A stretch of 11,749 nt of DNA from DASPKW01 sp038244055 (GCA_038244055.1 JBBRTW010000208.1:1-11749); one strand, 5' to 3'. Positions 1 to 6,099 are shown, counted from the first letter of the stretch. Translations and numbers: made by a program. The notes: generated from the sequence alone by a model not told the origin.

Positions 1-1113
1 GCCCCCGGCCAACCCGCCACCCGCGCCGCCGCGACTATCCCATCCAACGGTTCGCCAACCGGTGCCAAACAAACCGCGCCCGGCGCTTCTCATCCCACCG
101 CCCCCGCCGCCGATCAACCCACCCGCCGCAACCCCCTCATCGCCATCGCCGCCATCATCGTTCTCTGCGGCCTGCTCACGCTCGCCGTCCTCTGGGTCAA
201 ATCCCATTTCGGCGACTCCTCCGACAACACTCCCATTGCCTCTGCCCAGACCCAGCCCACCACCCAATCCTCCACCGCCCCCGCCATCGCCTCCACCGCC
301 GCCCGCCCGGGGCCCAATTCTCAACCCGCCACCGGTGACTCGGCCTCCATCGCTCCCGCGCCCAAACCCGGCCCCGCCCCGACGGTTGCCGCCAATCCCA
401 CACTTCCCAAAGGCCTGATCGGACTCGAAGGCATCGAACTCCACGCCCGTTTCACCATCGACAGCTATCGCAGCGCGGTTGCCCCTTATGAAGCGGTCGC
501 CGCGCGTGAAGAAGCCCCCGTCTCGAGCAATGGCCGGGTCTTCATCACCGGCACGGGCACCCTTCGCGGCAGCGCCCACCCCGGCCCGGGCGTGAGCTAC
601 AAGCCCGTCAAATCTGCAAAAATCACCGGCAGCACCGAGAGCCTCGCCGCCCCCATCGTCGCCCCGCTCGTTGATCCCGCGCAGTTTGCGGGCATCCCCA
701 ACAACAACGACAAGTTCCCCCCCGCCAATCTCATCAACTCCAACCTCTCCATCTACGGCGGCAAGACGGTCGCCATCCCGGCCGGCTTCTACGACATCCG
801 CGATTTCGGCATCGACGGCAAATCCACCCTCAAATGCGACGGCCCCGTCACCCTCCTCATCCGCGGCCGCTTCACGCTCGTCGGCAATATCGAAACCTTC
901 GAGAACCGCCCCGAAAATCTCAAAATCCGCATGTCCGGCAACACCGAGATCGTCATCACCCAGAAAAACGAGCTCTTCACCGACCTCTACGCCCCCCTGG
1001 CCACACTCGACATCTCCGGCAGCGGCGACCTCCACGGCTCCATGGTCGCCAGAATGATCCGAATCTCCGGCCGCCGCAACTTCCATTTCGATGAATCGCT
1101 GGCGGGGAAGTGA
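1..1113 (+). CDS. Membrane-anchored protein with DUF7305-like beta-solenoid domain (5' end cut off)
   Basis: The frame is open from base 1 and stops with TGA at 1111-1113, leaving 370 residues; the start lies outside the window. I see a Pro/Ala/Thr-rich segment (residues 1-40), a basic RR and then one hydrophobic span (about 43-65, NPLIAIAAIIVLCGLLTLAV). A Pro/Ser/Thr-rich linker (72-133) leads to a folded domain (about 134-370). That domain has the rhythm IPAGFYDI, GPVTLLIRG, NTEIVI, LYAPLATLDISGSGDLHG (YAP at 330-332), SMVAR, FHFDESL. This resembles the DUF7305 / choice-of-anchor beta-solenoid domains seen in envelope and PilX-like proteins. The family assignment is from memory of the pattern, not a search. 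Topology is inferred as cytoplasmic N-terminus, one membrane pass and an extracytoplasmic C-terminal domain. An internal ATG-like start at 592 would remove the membrane span, so the upstream open frame is preferred. The function is unknown, probably structural or surface-related. Confidence 0.7.
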   Translation, partial: APGQPATRAAATIPSNGSPTGAKQTAPGASHPTAPAADQPTRRNPLIAIAAIIVLCGLLTLAVLWVKSHFGDSSDNTPIASAQTQPTTQSSTAPAIASTAARPGPNSQPATGDSASIAPAPKPGPAPTVAANPTLPKGLIGLEGIELHARFTIDSYRSAVAPYEAVAAREEAPVSSNGRVFITGTGTLRGSAHPGPGVSYKPVKSAKITGSTESLAAPIVAPLVDPAQFAGIPNNNDKFPPANLINSNLSIYGGKTVAIPAGFYDIRDFGIDGKSTLKCDGPVTLLIRGRFTLVGNIETFENRPENLKIRMSGNTEIVITQKNELFTDLYAPLATLDISGSGDLHGSMVARMIRISGRRNFHFDESLAGK

Positions 1114-1130
1114 TTCGAATTCGCCATTTA

Positions 1131-1250
1131 GACACAGAGAACTTAGCCACAGATAAAACACAGATATTCACAGATAAAGAAAGTGGCTGACTCTCTTCAG
1201 AATTCATCTGTGTTCATCTGTGTCAATCTGTGGCTAAGTCGTTTGTGTTC
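1131..1250. repeat. Inverted dispersed repeat, CACAGAT / ATCTGTG type
   Basis: The left arm (1131-1180) carries three CACAGAT units about 10-11 bases apart. The right arm (1203-1250) carries ATCTGTG units with a 10-base period (TTCATCTGTG, TTCATCTGTG, TCAATCTGTG). The 14 bases ACTTAGCCACAGAT (1141-1154) are exactly complementary to 1226-1239, and flanking bases also pair, so the whole forms a long imperfect hairpin around a loop of roughly 20 bases. Motifs of this kind recur in intergenic DNA of planctomycetes and other phyla (recalled, not searched). It is non-coding; short open frames here are repeat artefacts. Confidence 0.8.
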
Positions 1251-1294
1251 AAGACTTCCCCCCCCATTGCTCGATCAGCAGGATAGGGCCTTTC

Positions 1295-1330
1295 TCTTCG
1301 TGCCCTTCGTGCCTCTCGTGGTTATTCATC
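1295..1330. repeat. Short tandem repeat, TTCGTGCCC type (9-base period)
   Basis: Three imperfect 9-base units (TTCGTGCCC, TTCGTGCCT, CTCGTGGTT) lie 37-70 bases before the next start codon. Read on the minus strand it would translate as NHERHEGHEE, a well-known spurious peptide pattern produced by a dispersed repeat in several phyla. I treat it as an intergenic repeat and not a gene. It is a different family from the CACAGAT repeat just upstream. Confidence 0.75.
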
Positions 1331-1366
1331 CGAAGAGCCCCGTTCGTCCGATAATAAGAAGAGCTT

Positions 1367-2332
1367 ATGGCCAAGGAAGCGAAGAAGAAGCCGTCCGAGG
1401 GTAAAAAGGCTGCCGCGCCGCCGAAAGATCGTGCGCGCAGTATCCGCTCGTTCCTCAAAGGCTGCGCCGTTCTCGCTTTTGTCGCCGTCAGCGTCTTCGG
1501 TTACATCAAGATGCGCGATCACGTCTCCCGCGAGGTCGCCTTCCGCCGCGAGGCGCCGAAGGTCATCCTCAAGGACCGCCCCGCCTGGATGAGCGATGGC
1601 GTGGCCCACAAGATTCTCGCCGTCGCAACCCCCGATGTCGCCCACAGCGCCTTCGATCATCAGCTCCTCGTCAACACCGCCTCCCTGCTCCGCAATCATC
1701 CCGATACCGCCCCCTGGATCCGCCAGGTCAAATCCGTCCGCCGGGTTTTCGACAAAGCCCCGGGGGACACCATCGAGATCGATTGCGATTACCGCGCCCC
1801 GGTCGCCCTGGTCCGTTTCGGCGACTACTTCTGGCTGATCGATGGCGATGGCATTCTTCTCCCCGAGCAGTACACCGCCGCCGAGACGCGCCGGGTCATG
1901 TACGATTCATTTAGCCACCTCAACATCCGCGTCATCGAAGGCATCGGCGGCGCGCCCCCCGAGGCCGGCATCAAATGGCGCGGTGAAGATCTGGCCGCCG
2001 CCATCGAGATGGTCAAGCTCCTCCACGGCCGGCCCTGCGCCGATGAGATCGAGCGCGTCAATGTCTCCAACTTCGCCGGCCGCCAGGACCGCCGCGAGGC
2101 CCAGATCGTCCTCATCACCCGTTATCAGACCCAGGTCCGCTGGGGCCGGCCGGTCGGCGCTAAGGATTTCTTCGTCGAAGTCACCCCCGCCCAGAAGCTG
2201 CACTACATGGAAGAAGTCGTCGCCAAGTTCGGCCGGGTGGATGCCAAAATGCCCGCCATCGACCTCCGCTTCGACACCATCACCTACCCCAGCCCCGGCG
2301 CGCAGGGCGCTGAAGCCAACACCGGCGGGTAA
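1367..2332 (+). CDS. ftsQ: FtsQ/DivIB-like cell division protein
   Basis: A protein of 321 residues starting at ATG 1367, preceded by a purine-rich AAGAAGAG that could serve as a weak ribosome binding site. It has a Lys-rich cytoplasmic N-terminus (1-28), one membrane span (about 29-48) and an extracytoplasmic remainder. This is the type II topology of FtsQ/DivIB, which bridges early and late divisome proteins through FtsL/FtsB. Matching elements are PWIRQVKSVRRVF followed by IEIDCDYRAPVALVRFGDYFWLIDGDGILLP (about 116-166), which is the POTRA-end/beta-domain pattern with Pro-Val and the W/YLID-x-DG turn. Later come NVSNFAGR (232-239), VRWG (257-260), a KL helix and IDLRFDTITYP (298-308), as in other FtsQ C-termini. 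The last 15 residues look disordered. It has no ftsA or ftsZ neighbour, but mraZ lies about 1.2 kb downstream, which fits a dispersed remnant of a division cluster. The alternative is an uncharacterised planctomycete protein with a POTRA-like fold. Confidence 0.68.
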   Translation: MAKEAKKKPSEGKKAAAPPKDRARSIRSFLKGCAVLAFVAVSVFGYIKMRDHVSREVAFRREAPKVILKDRPAWMSDGVAHKILAVATPDVAHSAFDHQLLVNTASLLRNHPDTAPWIRQVKSVRRVFDKAPGDTIEIDCDYRAPVALVRFGDYFWLIDGDGILLPEQYTAAETRRVMYDSFSHLNIRVIEGIGGAPPEAGIKWRGEDLAAAIEMVKLLHGRPCADEIERVNVSNFAGRQDRREAQIVLITRYQTQVRWGRPVGAKDFFVEVTPAQKLHYMEEVVAKFGRVDAKMPAIDLRFDTITYPSPGAQGAEANTGG

Positions 2333-2346
2333 GATTGCCTGAGTGG

Positions 2347-2376
2347 CATGGGTAAGGTCTCAGGGCCTTACCCGTG
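2347..2376 (+). other. Hairpin just after the ftsQ-like stop
   Basis: CATGGGTAAGG (2347-2357) pairs with CCTTACCCGTG (2366-2376) around an 8-base loop: 11 pairs including one G·U. It lies 15 bases after the TAA. No U-run follows, so it is not a classical intrinsic terminator. It could stabilise an mRNA 3' end or belong to the repeat cluster that follows. Confidence 0.5.
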
Positions 2377-2395
2377 TGAACGTCAACAGCGCCCG

Positions 2396-2554
2396 GGTGC
2401 CATGCTTAGACCCGCCGCCGACGATGTTATTTGGAGATAGCGTGTTTTCGGCGGGGATAAGCATGTCACCGCGATTCACGCCCATGCTTATCCCCGCCGA
2501 AAGGCGTCACTCGACAGAATTGACCTGCTTTCCGGCGGGTCTAAGCATGGCACC
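2396..2554. repeat. Nested double inverted repeat with four copies of a ~20-22 bp motif (REP/BIME-like)
   Basis: The outer arms at 2396-2417 and 2533-2554 are exact reverse complements over 22 bases (they begin GGTGCCATGCTTAGACCC). The inner arms at 2446-2465 and 2483-2502 are exact reverse complements over 20 bases (CATGCTTATCCCCGCCGAAA) around a 17-base loop. Inner and outer arms are related (CATGCTTA followed by CCCGCCG), so one motif occurs four times in orientation - + - +. It fills most of the spacer between the ftsQ-like gene and the membrane protein gene. It resembles a bacterial interspersed mosaic element built from REP-like units. An open frame across it is an artefact. Confidence 0.85.
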
Positions 2555-2594
2555 GGACCCCCGTCGCATCCGCCACACCATTTGATCGCACCTA

Positions 2595-3293
2595 ATGAGT
2601 TCCTCCTCTGTCAACCCGCCCATCACACCCGCGACCCCCGCCGCCGCCCAATCCACTGCATTTTCTCCCATCGCACAAAATTCCCCATCCCCCTTCTGGC
2701 CCGCCGCAATCTGGCTCCTCATCCAACTCGCCGCCCTCGCGCTGGCCGCCTTCGGCATCCCCCTCTCGGCGCGCTTCCCCGTCCCGGCCGAGAGTCTGGG
2801 CATGCATGAAATGCTCATCGTGCAGACCTTCGCCGCCGCATTGCTGCTGCCCTTTCTCTTCCGCACCTTCACCTCCACGATCATCGTCGCCACCACAGCC
2901 CCCCTTTTCCTGCTTCTCTCGGCCATCATGGCCGCTCACAGCGACACGCGCACGCTCGTCTGGTGCGCCATCTTCATCTCCCTCTGGCTCCTGGCCATGG
3001 CCGCCTGGAACGCAACAGTAAAATTGCCCACGTCAAAAATGGTTCTGGTGGCGATCTGGTCGCTGTTCATCATCGGCGGCGCTGCCCTGGCCTACTTCCG
3101 CCGCGAGTTCGCCATGCCCGCCCAGCAATTCCGATGGTCCCAAGTTGCCTTCGCCGGCCCGGCCGTCGGCGGGATCGTCATTCTCGAGCAGGGACCCACA
3201 TCTGGGATCATCTGGGCCGAACTGGGTTTCGCCCTGGTTTCGGCCGCGATTTGGCATCTCGCCTCGCGCCTCCTTGGGCGAAAGCGAAACTGA
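2595..3293 (+). CDS. Multi-pass membrane protein, unrecognised
   Basis: A protein of 232 residues starting at ATG 2595 and stopping with TGA at 3291-3293. No clear Shine-Dalgarno sequence precedes it. I do not recognise a family. A low-complexity Ser/Pro/Ala N-terminus (1-33) is followed by hydrophobic segments at about 36-54, 72-90, 94-113, 120-137, 148-167 and 204-224, with a weaker one at 184-198. That gives six or seven spans, and it ends in a basic tail (RLLGRKRN). No catalytic motif, ATP-binding site or conserved polar pair stands out. The codon use, rich in GCC, CTC and ATC, matches the flanking GC-rich genes and supports real coding. It sits between the ftsQ-like gene and mraZ, separated from both by about 260-275 bases of repeats and regulatory DNA, so an operon with either is doubtful. 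Confidence 0.7.
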   Translation: MSSSSVNPPITPATPAAAQSTAFSPIAQNSPSPFWPAAIWLLIQLAALALAAFGIPLSARFPVPAESLGMHEMLIVQTFAAALLLPFLFRTFTSTIIVATTAPLFLLLSAIMAAHSDTRTLVWCAIFISLWLLAMAAWNATVKLPTSKMVLVAIWSLFIIGGAALAYFRREFAMPAQQFRWSQVAFAGPAVGGIVILEQGPTSGIIWAELGFALVSAAIWHLASRLLGRKRN

Positions 3294-3378
3294 CCGGGAT
3301 CGACCCCTTCTCATCCCCCACCCGCCTCCACCGCGCGTTATCGGACCGCTAAAACGCGCAGCTTAACAACTCGACAAC

Positions 3379-3387
3379 TTATCCACA
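3379..3387 (+). promoter_or_regulatory. Perfect DnaA-box consensus
   Basis: TTATCCACA at 3379-3387 matches the strong bacterial DnaA box exactly. A weaker look-alike (TTTTCAACA, 3391-3399) follows. This is in the spacer upstream of mraZ. A single strong box is not an origin. It could be a DnaA-responsive regulatory site or a chance match. Confidence 0.35.
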
Positions 3388-3509
3388 GCCTTTTCAACAA
3401 GCTTCGCCAAATGCGCGCCTGCTTGGAATCATTTTCGGTCAGGAGTCGCCCTATCGGTTCGCTGAATGAAGAATCTTTGAGAAAAATTATTCACGCGCGC
3501 AATTATCTC

Positions 3510-3537
3510 TTGATCTCGAACTTTGAAGTGGTAAAAG
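3510..3537 (+). promoter_or_regulatory. Candidate mraZ promoter
   Basis: TTGATC (3510-3515) and TAAAAG (3532-3537) are separated by 16 bases, with 4 of 6 matches to each sigma-70 hexamer. Transcription would begin near 3544, inside the TCCCA repeats just downstream. The surrounding 3480-3545 stretch is much more AT-rich than the flanking genes, as expected for a promoter. There is no experimental support. Confidence 0.4.
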
Positions 3538-3538
3538 T

Positions 3539-3553
3539 TCCCAATCGCTCCCA
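3539..3553 (-). promoter_or_regulatory. Candidate MraZ operator (two TGGGA repeats, 10-bp period)
   Basis: Read on the minus strand, 3553-3539 is TGGGA GCGAT TGGGA: two TGGGN boxes separated by exactly five bases. This is the spacing known for the direct repeats that MraZ binds upstream of its own gene in Escherichia coli and relatives. Here there are two boxes where the classical operator has three, they lie on the opposite strand, and they overlap the predicted transcription start 15 bases before the mraZ ATG. The position suits autorepression. The assignment rests on motif spacing and on the adjacent mraZ gene. Confidence 0.5.
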
Positions 3554-3567
3554 CATTAGATCGGCCA

Positions 3568-4119
3568 ATGGATAACATTCCCAGTCGCTACCGGCCGCTC
3601 TTCTTGATCGATGAGCACGATATTACCGTCGACGAAAAATCGCGGATTCTTGTCCCGGCAGAGTATAGACGGGAAATCCTCGAAGCGCGCGATGAAAAAA
3701 TTCTGATCTGCCGCATTGGTCGAAACCGTGTGCCTCGCCTCTATCCGGAGAATTATTATCGAGAACTCATCGCCAAACGAAGACTCAGTCTGACGCCTGG
3801 CAAAAACGATGAGAAGTTCAACGATTCATTTTACTCCCTGGCCTCAAAGCTGCAATGGGATGGCCAGGGTCGCATTGTGTTAAGTGAGAAAATCATTTCC
3901 CGCGCCCGGCTCGGCAAGGAGCTCACCATCGTCGGCTCCGGCGATCATCTATCGATCTGGAACCGCAATGACTGGGATAAACGAGCGGCCGAGACAATCG
4001 ATACGGTTGACGACCTGACCGATGACCTGAGCGAAGACTCCGCACCGAAAAAAGATAACGACCGAAAAGACAACGAAGAAAAGAATAACGATCGCGATGA
4101 ACCGATGCCGCCTGTGTAG
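3568..4119 (+). CDS. mraZ: Transcriptional regulator MraZ, with charged C-terminal tail
   Basis: A protein of 183 residues from ATG 3568 to TAG. It shows both swapped-hairpin AbrB-like halves of MraZ. The first is VDEKSRILVPAEYR (21-34), equivalent to the family DxKGR-hhhP-hhR motif, with the following RLYPENYYRELI. The second is WDGQGRIVLSEKI (97-109), then LGKELTIVGSGDHLSIWNRNDWD (115-137). MraZ is a DNA-binding regulator, usually the first gene of the division/cell-wall cluster, that controls its own promoter. Typical length is about 140-150 residues. Here about 45 extra residues (139-183) form a highly charged, Asp/Lys/Asn-rich tail ending in PMPPV. No rsmH follows, so this is a solitary mraZ. 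Its base composition is less GC-rich than the flanking genes. No good Shine-Dalgarno sequence is visible. Confidence 0.85.
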   Translation: MDNIPSRYRPLFLIDEHDITVDEKSRILVPAEYRREILEARDEKILICRIGRNRVPRLYPENYYRELIAKRRLSLTPGKNDEKFNDSFYSLASKLQWDGQGRIVLSEKIISRARLGKELTIVGSGDHLSIWNRNDWDKRAAETIDTVDDLTDDLSEDSAPKKDNDRKDNEEKNNDRDEPMPPV

Positions 4120-4180
4120 CTCATCATTCCAATGTTGAGTCATCGCCAATAACAGACTCCACATCGGAATGATGAGCTAC
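4116..4180. repeat. 26-bp inverted repeat overlapping the mraZ stop codon
   Basis: Bases 4116-4141 and 4155-4180 are reverse complements at 24 of 26 positions, with 14 consecutive exact pairs (TAGCTCATCATTCC at 4117-4130 against 4166-4179). The loop is 13 bases (4142-4154). The mraZ stop TAG (4117-4119) lies inside the left arm. No U-tract follows, so it is not a standard intrinsic terminator. It could cap the mraZ transcript, or be an insertion-derived palindrome that supplied the end of the reading frame. Confidence 0.75.
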
Positions 4181-4531
4181 GAGTTACGAACGATGCGATC
4201 GCTGACAGACTGGTTTGTGGGATTCCGTCAGGGAAGGATGGATCACCACTTGTAGCTTTGGATGAGTTGATGGCCGGCCACGTTCCGCCGTCTGGCGGTG
4301 AGCGTGTTACAGGACGTCCGCGCCCCAATCTTCGCTTGAGCTGCTGCGCACGGATGCGCGCGGCCTAAGTGAGTTTGTGGTTGGAGGCGGTCGTCCGATC
4401 CCCGGCGGCACCTGGCCGGCATGTGGCGTTGACTCATCCAAAGCACCGGAACCCGAGCCGTAACAGGATGTGAAGGCCCGGAAAATCTCAACTGACAACG
4501 ACGCCCGGGAAGGGTAGCGCGGTCAGGGTTG
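4181..4531. other. Gene-free spacer, possibly the body of a non-coding transcript
   Basis: I find no convincing coding frame on either strand: plus-strand frames are broken by stops, and the minus-strand frames have no recognisable protein pattern. Several short self-complementary pieces are present (for example TGCGCA...TGCGCG near 4345-4360). It does not match what I know of RNase P RNA, tmRNA, SRP RNA or tRNA. It leads directly into two hairpins, the second a strong terminator. Confidence 0.4.
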
Positions 4532-4620
4532 CACGGCAAATGACAGGGCCGTCTCATGGACGGGGCCCTTCGCCTGGGATCGGGAGGGGGAACGGATGCC
4601 CGGCCCTGTTTTTTGCCGTG
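4532..4620 (+). ncRNA. Long hairpin with competing inner fold (candidate structured RNA 3' end or attenuator)
   Basis: Bases 4532-4551 pair with 4601-4620 at 18 of 20 positions: CACGGCAAA with TTTGCCGTG, and ACAGGGCCG with CGGCCCTGT, interrupted by one two-base mismatch. The enclosed 49 bases are G-rich. The left-arm AGGGCC (4545-4550) can instead pair locally with GGCCCT (4564-4569), closed by GTC/GAC, which would release the right arm. Two mutually exclusive folds just before a terminator are suggestive of an attenuator or regulatory leader. No family is recognised and no ligand can be proposed. Confidence 0.4.
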
Positions 4621-4632
4621 CGATCATTTGCG

Positions 4633-4673
4633 GAGGCCCGCCGATGGGGACATCGGCGGGCCTCTTCTTTTTT
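4633..4673 (+). terminator. Strong Rho-independent terminator
   Basis: The 14-base stem GAGGCCCGCCGATG (4633-4646) pairs perfectly with 4651-4664 around a GGGA loop and is followed by TTCTTTTTT (4665-4673). It ends a + strand transcript that must begin upstream. The only annotated gene upstream is mraZ, whose stop is more than 500 bases away. That implies either a long mraZ 3' untranslated region or a separate non-coding transcript. Confidence 0.85.
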
Positions 4674-4929
4674 CACTCGCCGCCAGCTCCGACCGCAACC
4701 AACATCGTTCATATGGACAGCCAGCCCGATGCGGGGACAGATTATGGGGCACTGAATAATTTTTCAGAGGTATGTGACGTAAGTTACAACTTCTCAAATA
4801 CCCAATTGAAGGCTAACTGTTTCCTGAAATGCACGATCCAACCCTGATTTCCCTGTTTTTCCTGGAAACACACCTGCCTTATCGCGAGGTCGGGATTGGC
4901 CTTACCACCCCTGAAAACCCGCATTTTTC
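4674..4929. other. Gene-free spacer upstream of first PEP-CTERM gene
   Basis: The DNA is AT-richer than its surroundings. The only patterned element I see is an imperfect 16-base palindrome, TGTGACGTAAGTTACA (4773-4788, 12 of 16 symmetric positions), which could bind a dimeric regulator. Its distance from the promoter (about 140 bases) makes the link speculative. Confidence 0.3.
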
Positions 4930-4958
4930 TTGCAACACCCCCAAAAACGGGATAAGGT
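4930..4958 (+). promoter_or_regulatory. Candidate promoter of the dockerin/PEP-CTERM gene
   Basis: TTGCAA (4930-4935), then 17 bases, then TAAGGT (4953-4958). The -35-like element with its preceding C (CTTGCA) and the 17-base spacing are shared with the sequence before the next PEP-CTERM gene, and that agreement is the main support. The match to the -10 consensus is weak. The leader would be about 40 bases. Confidence 0.4.
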
Positions 4959-5005
4959 AAACATCGTTCTCCCGTCGGAAGGGTTTGTACACATCGGAGC
5001 GTGCC

Positions 5006-6076
5006 ATGCGGAGAGGTTGGCTGGTTTCATCAGCCATTGGTTGTTTGGCGATTTCGGCTCAGGGGGCAGACGTCCAATTGTTCGGGATTCATACCCCGGT
5101 CACGGGCGACTGGGCCGTATACGCGCGAATCTCCAATGCCGGCTCATCGACGCCGACGACGGGTAAAGAAACCGTCGCGGGATTCTCGAATTTGAGCATT
5201 AACGTGCTGAATAACGGGGGAAATACCGTGACCAGCGCGACCAATATGCTGCCTTACGGCACGACCAATACCAATGGCCCGAGCAATCCTGTATCGGGCA
5301 ATGTCGGTTATGGCTTCTGGCTGCTGCGGGATGCGCAGACACTCGATAGCACCGGGGCGCACAGCATCCAGGGCGCGCAGTTTACCGACTACGAAACAGA
5401 TCCATTTAACCCGTTTGTTCTACAGGGGATAGGGCTGACGGGCGGCTCGCAGTTGATCGACGTTCCCAATCATTTCACCTCCGCTGCTACTTGGACCGCT
5501 CCGCTTCTGGTCGCCAAAGGAAAATACACTCCCGTGGCCACCACGGGGGCGGCGAGCGCTGTAGGCTTAACCGTTCAAAAAGGCACGAATTTGGCGGCCA
5601 ATCTCCTCCAGGATACCGATCCCAGCGCCGCCGTTCATTGGGGCGGCCCCTTCGGGGTGGAAGCCCCGACAAACTTCAGCGTGATCGATCCACGATATTT
5701 CACAGGGGGACTGACGGGCTCCCCCTTTGGTGGAACCTCGGGAACTTCCTACAAAGCCGGCCTCGGCGATGCGGATCTGGATGGAACGGTGGGTTTAAAC
5801 GATCTGCTTAAACTGGCGAACCATTACGGGCAGCCGGGAACGTGGTTTGATGGGGATTTTGACTACGATGGAAACGTCGGGCTGAACGATTTGCTGATTT
5901 TGGCGAATAATTACGGCACCGCCACACCCGGCTCGCCTGTGCCCGCTTCCAGCTTTGAAAGTGACTTTGCGCTCGTCACAGGCTCAGTTCCCGAACCTTC
6001 ATCGCTGTTGATATTGGGGGGTTTGTTAGGGATGCGATGTCTGGCGCGCCGCAAGCGACTTGTAACTTGCGAATAA
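5006..6076 (+). CDS. Secreted PEP-CTERM protein with two dockerin-like repeats
   Basis: ATG 5006 is chosen over an in-frame TTG 21 bases upstream because GGAG (4995-4998) sits 7 bases before it and because it begins a typical signal peptide (MRRGWLVSSAIGCLAISAQGAD). The product is 356 residues. A Gly/Thr/Asn-rich extracellular part (about 25-250) has no recognised fold. Two consecutive 22-residue calcium-loop repeats follow, starting GDADLDGTVGLNDLLKLANH (254) and GDFDYDGNVGLNDLLILANN (283), typical of type I dockerin-like modules. The C-terminus is a PEP-CTERM signal: VPEP at 328-331, a hydrophobic stretch and ARRKRL. PEP-CTERM proteins are normally processed by an exosortase and delivered to the cell surface or matrix; no exosortase is in this window. 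The spacing of 81 bases to the next gene and separate promoter-like sequences suggest a related but independently started neighbour. Confidence 0.88.
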   Translation: MRRGWLVSSAIGCLAISAQGADVQLFGIHTPVTGDWAVYARISNAGSSTPTTGKETVAGFSNLSINVLNNGGNTVTSATNMLPYGTTNTNGPSNPVSGNVGYGFWLLRDAQTLDSTGAHSIQGAQFTDYETDPFNPFVLQGIGLTGGSQLIDVPNHFTSAATWTAPLLVAKGKYTPVATTGAASAVGLTVQKGTNLAANLLQDTDPSAAVHWGGPFGVEAPTNFSVIDPRYFTGGLTGSPFGGTSGTSYKAGLGDADLDGTVGLNDLLKLANHYGQPGTWFDGDFDYDGNVGLNDLLILANNYGTATPGSPVPASSFESDFALVTGSVPEPSSLLILGGLLGMRCLARRKRLVTCE

Positions 6077-6099
6077 TTCGTTGTGAAATATAAAAATGC

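Noticed and set aside
62..418. Open frame giving an extremely Pro/Ser-rich 118-residue product
   Set aside because: It is an out-of-frame reading of the Pro/Ser/Thr-rich part of the membrane protein at 1-1113, whose own frame has a membrane span and a folded domain.
2343..2585. Open frame of 80 codons between the ftsQ-like and membrane protein genes
   Set aside because: It runs through the nested inverted repeats and has no protein-like pattern; the repeat explains the open frame.
4243..4557. Minus-strand open frames of 60-105 codons after mraZ
   Set aside because: They have no recognisable motif and an odd composition (Arg/Pro/Ser/Cys-rich), and they overlap the hairpin region; more likely chance frames in GC-rich non-coding DNA.
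4120..4680. RNase P RNA, tmRNA, SRP RNA or tRNA in the gene-free stretch
   Set aside because: I looked for their conserved cores (for example the RNase P GAGGAAAGTCC block, the tRNA T-arm GGTTCGAAT and the tmRNA ends) and found none.
6050..6071. Small hairpin at the end of the dockerin/PEP-CTERM gene (CGCAAG...CTTGCG)
   Set aside because: Only six pairs with a 10-base loop and no U-tract; too weak to call a terminator.
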